From: Siphonodentalium dalli
Taxonomy: Eukaryota; Mollusca; Scaphopoda; Gadilida; Siphonodentaliidae
Direction: 5' to 3'
NCBI GenBank assembly: GCA_032622095.1
Contig: CP136069.1
Coordinates: forward strand, 808,001-872,000
Length of the DNA: 64,000 nucleotides
Shown: piece by piece, positions 24,201-33,200 of the stretch
Layout: the number at the start of each line of letters is the position of its first letter
Numbering within the stretch: position 1 is the first letter of the stretch
The notes under the pieces: model-generated
Seen by the model: only the letters and a program-made list of their open reading frames with translations
The model's database searches: none
Told to the model about the DNA's origin: nothing
Program-made: the position numbers and the translations under genes

Positions 24201-27200
24201 TGTTTATTTCTGAGCGTTGTTTATTTCTAGGGGTCATGCCAAGAAAGGTCAGACATTACTGGTTCATGGAGCAAGTGGCGGGGTAAGTTTATCAACTTAT
24301 ACTTCAAATGTATGATGATGTTTATTTAAGAAATACAGTAATGCCCTAAATTATCAACTCCTTAACCACAGCAGAATTATAGGTAACTTTTTAGGATATA
24401 GTCGGAAATATGGCTTGTTGCCATTCATCGGAAAGCTCTCACTGTAACTCTTGTTATGATCAAGACTATGCAGTTTGAAATATGACCTTGCCTAAATCTG
24501 CATACAAGGCTCATCCTGATTGGTCAGTAACCTTGGTTCCCATGGATTTATGAATGTTATTTTGTGGTAGATATTCTGAATTGTATCACAAAAATCATGG
24601 TCAAATCCAATCCATCAATACAATGCTGTCATCGCCTCAAACTTTCAGAAGGCTCGTATTTCAAACCACAGGCAAATTGGTAAATATCTTAATAGACTGA
24701 AGAAAGAGATATACAGTTATGCTCTAATTAATCAACCCCTTTAACAAGGTTATAGGCCGGAAATGACCGCAGTCATACCACCAGTCAACCGCGGTCAAGT
24801 GGTATCTCCGCAAAAGCTAGATTTTGACATATTTTTTAAAATGCAGTAGCCAAGTAAATGACAGTCACTTTAATTTGTTTTGCAATCACCATATACCGCG
24901 ATAATTCTCATGACCGCCATACACCCAGTTAATTATTTCGTGCCGGCTGGGCATCGCAATAATTCTTTTCCCAAATCGCAGCCAATGGTTATCAAAATAT
25001 CCGACTCTATCCAAAAATACTTAGACACACAGGCTGCATAATGTCACTGAACAGAAATGCTGTCATAAGATAGAGAGATATGCAATGTATTTGTCATATC
25101 CGACCATATTTAATTATACCCCCGCAAAATAATTGTTGGGTGGGGGGGAGGGGGTGGGGGTATACTGGAATCAGTTTAGCCATCTATTGTCTGTCGTTCA
25201 TCCGTTGTCTGTTGACACAAATTTGTTTGGATTTTTTTTATGATTTTCTGTAAAACTTGGCACAGACATCAACCACCATGGGAACCTGTGCACCTGTGAT
25301 TATGACATCTGTCAGACTTTTTTTGGTGGAGTTATCCCCATTTTTCGACTTGGGGAATGTTACATTCTACTAACATCACCGAAAATTTCAAATAAATCGA
25401 CCATACCACTCCATAGAAAACATCATCTGAACTATGCTCAATTGTAAATATTTACATCTCAATTCGGGACGCAACAATTGGCGATAAACTAACGGAAAGA
25501 TTTCGCCATCTAGCATCATTCTATTTAATTAATATATAAGAATGACTGTGTGTGTTGTCAATTTGGATTTATATTCGTAAAAATAACTACCGGTACTTCA
25601 AGCAATATTATTATCCATTTCTATATTTGCTCAACCTACCAGAGTGTTTCACATCACTTTAAATTGGCTTGCGTACAAATAATATTATTTATGTTTTCAG
25701 GTTGGATTGGCCTGCATACAGATCGGAAAGCATCTGGGCATGGAGGTGTTTGCAACAGCAGGGTCCCAGATGGGGATAGACGTAGTAGGAAGAAATGGTG
25801 CTGATCATGTGTTTAATCATAGAAACGATGGATATCTCGATGAAATAAAGGTATGAGTAACCATAGAAATGATGGGTATCTCAATGAAATAAAGGTATGA
25901 GTAACCATAGAAACGATGGATATCTCAATGAAATAAAGGTATGAGTAACCATAGAAACGATGGATATCTCAATGAAATAAAGGTATGAGTAACCATAGAA
26001 ACGATGGATATCTCGATGAAATAAAGGTTTGAGTAACCATAGAAACGATGGATATCTCAATGAAATAAAGGTATGAGTAACCATAGAAACGATGGATATC
26101 TCGATTAAATAAAAGTATGAGTAACCATAGAAACGATGGATATCTCGATGAAATAAAGGTTTGAGTAACCATAGAAACGATGGATATCTCAATGAAATAA
26201 AGGTATGAGTAACCATAGAAATGATGGATATCTCGATTAAATAAAAGTATGAGTAACCATAGAAACGATGGATATCTCGATGAAATAAAGGTATGAGTAA
26301 CCATAGAAACGATGGATATCTCGATTAAATAAAAGTATGAGTAACCATAGAAACGATGGATATCTCGATGAAATAAAGGTTTGAGTAACCATAGAAACGA
26401 TGGATATCTTAATGAAATAAAGGTATGAGTAAAACCATAGAAATGATGGATTTTTCCGCCAAAGGAAGCCTGAACACCGAACTATATGGATAGATGTCCT
26501 GCATTTGTAAACCATAGCAGAAAAGGGGTTAACTTTTTGGTCGCCTACGATCACTCACAGTCTTCACTCTTCAGTGGCTTGCCTCGGAATCAGTCACGCA
26601 TGCGCAGTCCCAATATAATTCACTGTATAGATTGAATTAGCCAGTTTTATTTTCTGCTACCAACCGAACGGATCTAAGGGAGTATTTTTCCGAATTTGTC
26701 GTTTAACAATAGCGACAAATTCAATTTATCGATACAATAATTACTGGTCGCCTACGCGTTCGTTTTTATAATTATCGTTTCGAATTCACGGACCGCTTCG
26801 TTTCAAACATATAATTGTTCGTGTTTTTCGAACAGGCGGCGAACTTAAAAACAATTTATCGAATATGAAAATCAACATTTCGCTATAATTAGCCGCCATT
26901 TCAAGACCTTACGAGGCGCACAGATTATTGTGAGAAATACATCTATGGAATTATTATAGCACCTATAAGGTAGGATAGAATTTGTCAGATATAAAAAATG
27001 CCACGTGATTCGCCGCCGGAAGTATTCTAATTTCATGGGAATTATTTTGACGTTTTAATGCGTGGAAATTTATTTAGCAATAATTCCATCGCTACTGACG
27101 CTATCTCTCGTCATGTTATGAACAACGTGCTTTCACATAATACTATGTTGTTTTATGTTTCAATACAAATGATCCAGATGTGTTAATCACGTTTGACCTT

Positions 27201-30200
27201 GAAGTTGATTACAATCTGCACAAGAATACTGACAGTTGATTAGATCTTGGTTTATCAATGTCACATGCATAACAATAACTTCATATGACAGTAGTACCGT
27301 AGTGCTACGAATAAATCTTAGCCATGTCATAGATGTATGTCGATTAATAGCTACCTTGTATATAGGTCTAATGAACGATAGCTGCGATTATACGCCAGCC
27401 GGTTCAGCAAGCCGGTCTGAACCGGTGGGCTTGTAAATTTCTGAGAAGGATCCAGGGATGTTTTTCTACCTGTTACAGGTTTGGGCGCTCAAACTCTGGA
27501 GACCCTGGGGATAGTAATTATTCAAGTTGGTTCTCCATTATTTCAACAAATTTTTCTATAATTCAACAACTAAACATGAAAATCGGATAAGATATAGAGC
27601 CTTTATTTGCACCATCTCTGGATCCTTCCCAGGTAGTATTTCTCGGTCGGATCTCTTCTCGGGCAGGAACAGTTCACGCTCCCCCGATTATGCCTCGGCA
27701 TTCAATCAATTAGTGGGGAGGCGACCGGTGGTGATGCCGGGCTACTTGGGACCCCCAGGACATTTGGTCCCACACCGGCGCGAGCGGTTCTGTGTGCTGA
27801 AGTTGCCAAATCGCGTGCGAACGTAACGACACCGGCTGGGCGGCCTACGGCGACTTCGGCATAGGGCAGTGGCCCTACCCATGAGGTAGCAAGTCCGGTC
27901 CCCCTGGTCACGATCTCTCTAAAGACACGGCCTTGCCTGCCTCTCAGCCGTCTTGGGGTTTCTGCTGCAATGGCCTCTACCCATCGTTCTGCTTGGACAG
28001 GACATTCAGCTTGGTCGGGACCACCTGCATTTGGGGAGGGGCTCACCCCGGTCCGATGGCTCCACCTCCTTCCGGTTATCAGAAGAAACCAGTTTTGGCT
28101 ATGGGATTCTTCATTTCGACACTGGACTCCAAAAATTGGAACTCAGTTTATCAGCCTTTTGCTCAAGCAGTTGGCCGTAGCTTAAAAATTCCATGGGAGG
28201 TATTTACACCTCGATTTAGCCATCGCCGGCATGGGCCTCCCTCTAGTGTTTTGTCGTCCATTATGGACATTGCAGGTCGTTCCGACGCTAGGGCAGGGAG
28301 CGACATGCTATCCTTACACCCCAAGGCGTCTGAGGCTTTCGATGACGACCCGTCTGCGCACAATACGTCAGACTGTGGGTCTTTTCGGTCGTCACAGTCT
28401 GGCATTTATTGCTCGTGCCTCCTCCTGGGCTTGCATTCTAATCCATATAGTTCAGTGTGAGGGCTTCCTTTTATAATACATTTTTCCTTAAAGAAAGCCT
28501 GAACACTGAACTATCATAGGGCCCTCCCATGGCGGTGCCATTCCCAACCCCGCGACTCGCCAATCTTCTGATTGAGTTGAAAATAAACTGGCTAATTCAA
28601 TCTGTACAGTGAATTATATTGGGACTGCGCATGCGTGACTGATTCCGAGGCAAGCCACTAAATAGTGAAGACCGTGAGTGATCGTAGGCGACCAAAAAGT
28701 GAACCCCTTTTCTGCTATGGTTTACAAACGCAGGACATCTATCCATATAGTTCAGTGTTCAGGCTTTCTTTAAGGAAAAATGTATTATAATTTTTTTAAA
28801 TAATATATCTCGATGAAATAATAGTATGAGTAACCATAGAAACGATGGATATCTCGATTAAATAAAGCTATGAGTAACCATAGAAACGATGGATATCTCA
28901 ATGAAATAAAGATATGAGTAAAACCATAGAAACGATGGATATCTCGATGAAATAATAGTATGAGTAACCATAGAAACGATGGATATCTCGATTAAATAAA
29001 GGTATGAGTAACCATAGAAACAATGGATATCTCATTGAAATAAAGGTATAAGTAACCATAGAAATGATGAGTATCTCAACAAAATAAATGTTAGACACCT
29101 GATTAAAATATTTTTGAATTATCCAATTTGTCCTCATCATTGACACATTTGTCCTCATCATTGACACATTTGTCCTCATCATTGACACATTTGTCATCTT
29201 AAAAAGCAATCAGACATCAGAAACTATTTAGAAAGTAATAGATAATAACTAAGAAATATATTCCCCGCTTTATTTTTTCGACTTTATAAAGTTCTCTGTC
29301 AAAACTTCAAAAAGTTCCAATGTTTTGTACTGGTGGAATATGATCTTTACGGGTGTTAGCCAGGCTAGAGATTCATGGCATGATCTATGCAGATTACAGG
29401 TCTGTTGATTGTGACCGGCCTCTTTGTTTGAAGGCTAAATTTGGTGAATCTCGTGTAAATCTGACTGTCAAGATGAATATTATAAGTAGTTAAATGCAGG
29501 GTCCGCTCTGGACTGAAATTGACTTTTGCCAAATAGTTTGCCAAATGTAAATATTTTTTGCCAAATTTTTTTAGAATTTGCCAAACATTATCACTAATAG
29601 TATCATTTTCTGCTACCTTGATTAAGTCTTATGTTCCAACACTCGCGGTTTGATATCGATAGAAAAGCAGTTAGTTAATTATTATACTCTCATCTCTATT
29701 GTGGTTTATCATACAGCAATAAACCAATCACCGAACAATAAAATGATGGTAGAAGCGTTGCTTTATCAGAATGGAACATCACAAGAGGATTAATTTAGCT
29801 ATGTAAACACCACCATCACACTTAATACGGGTAATCCCTCCACTCATCGATACTAATGCTATCAGATTAACTGCATATTAATGGAGGTGTTAACTTTTCC
29901 AAAACCATATAAAACACTACTAATATAATTCCATTGTACTAATTTCCTAAAATGAATGGTATTGATTGACCAATATTTTTCAACTTTAGTGAGGAATTAA
30001 AATGTGACTTGCCAAAACTTTTGCCAAATGAATTTTTTTTTTGCCAAAATGTGAATTTTTTTTGCCATTGGCGAATTTGGCAAGTGGCAGCAAGAACCCT
30101 GGTTGAATGTGTGTGTTACGCATCTGCCGATTGTGGTGACCGGCCTCTTGTTTTTTCAGGCTATAAAGTTGGTGAATCTGGTGTAAATTTAACTATCGAG

Positions 30201-33200
30201 ATGTTTATTATAAATAGTTTAATGTGTGGGTTGCACATCTGCTGATTGTGACCGGCCTCTTGTTTTTTCAGGCTATAAAGTTGGTGAATCTGGTGTAAAT
30301 TTAACTATCGAGATGTTTATTATAAATAGTTTAATGTGTGGGTTGCACATCTGCTGATTGTGACAGGCCTCTTGTATTTGCAGGCTAAAGTTGGTGAATC
30401 TGGTGTGAATCTAACTATTGAGATGCTGTCCAACGTTAATCTACAAAGTGACATAGATCTCATGAGCTTCCATGGAACTGTTGTGGTAAACTCAATTATT
30501 TTATTCTCCCTGAAGTGTGTGTTAACATACATGTGCGATAACTGAAATTAAAGGTACTGTACCCAAGTCACTCGCAGTGGATAAATGTGCCAAAATATAT
30601 AAATGTATGCATTAAAATCACTGATAAGGAGAACTTGGAGAAACTGAATATGATTTTCAGAATATTTTTCAATGCGTTGATCTTTTCAAATGTTACTGAC
30701 CTGACTAATTGGACTTTTATCTGTAATTCCACTGTAACAGTAATGTTTACATAATCCACTGTAACAGTAATGTTTACATAACAATGGTTTTGACATGTGA
30801 ATTCTAATTACTGGAGAGTTATTAATAATGAACATAAGAAAAAAGTAAATCTATTTTTTCATGTAGTTGTATGTACCCACAGGGAGCCTCACAAAGATGG
30901 AATCATGCACTGTCGAGTGTCGTCTGCTGCAGTTTACGTGGGGCTATCTATGGGTTAGAAGGCATTGATGTTCTTTTTCTATTCAAAATCGATATCTGGT
31001 CATCAAAACCTCATAATAACTCTTTCGCTGCCAGTCAGCACCACGGAAAGATTCCCCACTTCCAAGTATACCATACATGTATAAAAACATTATGTGTGTA
31101 CATGGGTAACATAGTGTATCTCAAGTATCGCTTGTAATAATTTGTTGAAACTTCATATGTGATTAGACATAGGCATCACAAGTTCATAGCCACTCATAGA
31201 GGTCATGTGACCGTGGCAACCATCTGGGTTTCCACACTAATGGCTATTTGATGCATATTCATGTTTATATGAGTACAGTAATGCCCTAAATAATCGATTC
31301 CTTAACCACAGCATAATTACTGGTATGGGTAATTTTTCAGGATTTAGTCAGAAATATGGCTTGTTGCCATTCATCAGAAAGCTCTCAGTGAGAGTTTTCT
31401 GATGAATGGCAATGAGTCAATTTTTGTATATATGGGTGATATAATGCAGAAATTGGTAATTCTTAGCATTTATTTCTCACTTCACTTACCAAAATAAAAC
31501 CTTGGAATAGTTAGGAAAATTCCATGGAATTCCTAGGATATCCTAGGATCGGAGAACTTGGAAAAGCTTGGAAATCCTTGGGGCGGTATTGGAACATTTC
31601 AAGTTAGGAAAACCTTGGAATACCTCAGAAAATTTAACCGAGCTCATCCAAGGATTTCCAAGCTTTACAATATCTTAATCATAACTTTTCCGAGGTTTAC
31701 CAAGGTTGCAGCCTAGCTTTACCAAGCTTTCCCAAGGTTACAAACCAAGCTTTACCAAGGTTTCCAACCAAGCTTTACCAAGCTTTACCAAAGTTTCCAA
31801 CCTAGCTTTTCCAAGGTTGCAGCCTAGCTTTACCAAGCTTTACCGAGGTTTCCAACCTAGCTTTACCAAGTTTTACCATGGTTGCAGCCTAGCTTTACCA
31901 AGCTTTACCAAGGTTGCAGCCTAGCTTTACTACCAAGGTTGCAACCTTGACCAAGGTTGCAGCTAAGCTTTACCGAGCTTTACCAAGGTTGCAGCCTAGC
32001 TTTACCAAGCTTTACCAAGGTTAAAATTGTTTTGTATTTAAAAGGTTAAAATCTCAGACTCTAATGGCACTGCAAAGGCTTCAACTTTGACAATATCATC
32101 ATCCTTAATGATACAATCTCTTGAAATTTATTACAGTCTTGAACCATGCCATTATTCAAAGTTCACTTTTAAATCAGAATGTTTTAATTCTATTTAGATT
32201 GAGATAAATGTTACTTCATGGTATGTTATACCATGTACAATGTATAGGATGATAGACAATAATAGACCAGCCTTTGGAATGAAAAGGTAGATAGTGGTCC
32301 TTAACCCTTTACCCAACAAACCGGCCAAATAAAGCTTCAACAGCCTAAAATATCTTCGGTCTGTCTCAATAGAACCATACAAATTTGGATATCATTGGAA
32401 CCGGTTCATTGACCACATTGTGATAGTTACAGTTATGCCCTGTGCCAATGCATTCTCTTATATATGCGAGTCGACCATAGGTCGCCTCGCATATATAAGA
32501 GAATGCATTGGCCTAAAAAAAATCTTTTTTTAACACTTTTTACCATTTTTTCTTACATTCTTTAACAATTTTATAATTTTTAATGTGTTAAGCCAATGCA
32601 TTCTCTTATATATGCGAGGCGACCTATGGTCGACTCGCATATATAAGAGAATGCATTGGCACATGGCCCTTCTGTTGGGTAAAGGGTTAAGGTCATTCTT
32701 GAAAATGGTAAAACAATTGTTAAAATAATATCATAAATAAAAATATCACTACAACCATATTCTATGAGTCAAATAGAAAACATTAGGGCCACACAAGCAA
32801 TAACTTACCTGAAAATTTAAACTCACTGCAACAGTTGATTCAAAATGTCTGCCACAGACAACAGTGACGTCGGCATAGTCATGTGACCCAGTCATGTGAC
32901 TTGCGACTAAGCTTTACCAAGCTTTTCCAAGGATTTCCAAGCTTTTACAAGGTTCCCCTCCATGTGACAACCTTGGTAAAGTTAAGATCCAAGCTTTACT
33001 TAGCTTTACCAAGGTTTGGTCAACACTGAGACAAGGATTTCCAAGCTTTTTTCAAGGTTTCACTTTATGCGACAACCGTGGTAAAGCTTGGTAAAGTTTG
33101 GTAAAATTTAGATCCAAGCTTTACTTAGCTTTACCAAGGTTTGGTCAACACTGAGACATTTTTTCATTCAAAAAACTTGGTTCAAACCTTGGAAATCCTA

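Noticed and set aside
25881-26554. Repeated '[12 protein letters not shown]' minus-strand frames
   Set aside because: They are the reverse strand of the exon 5 donor minisatellite.
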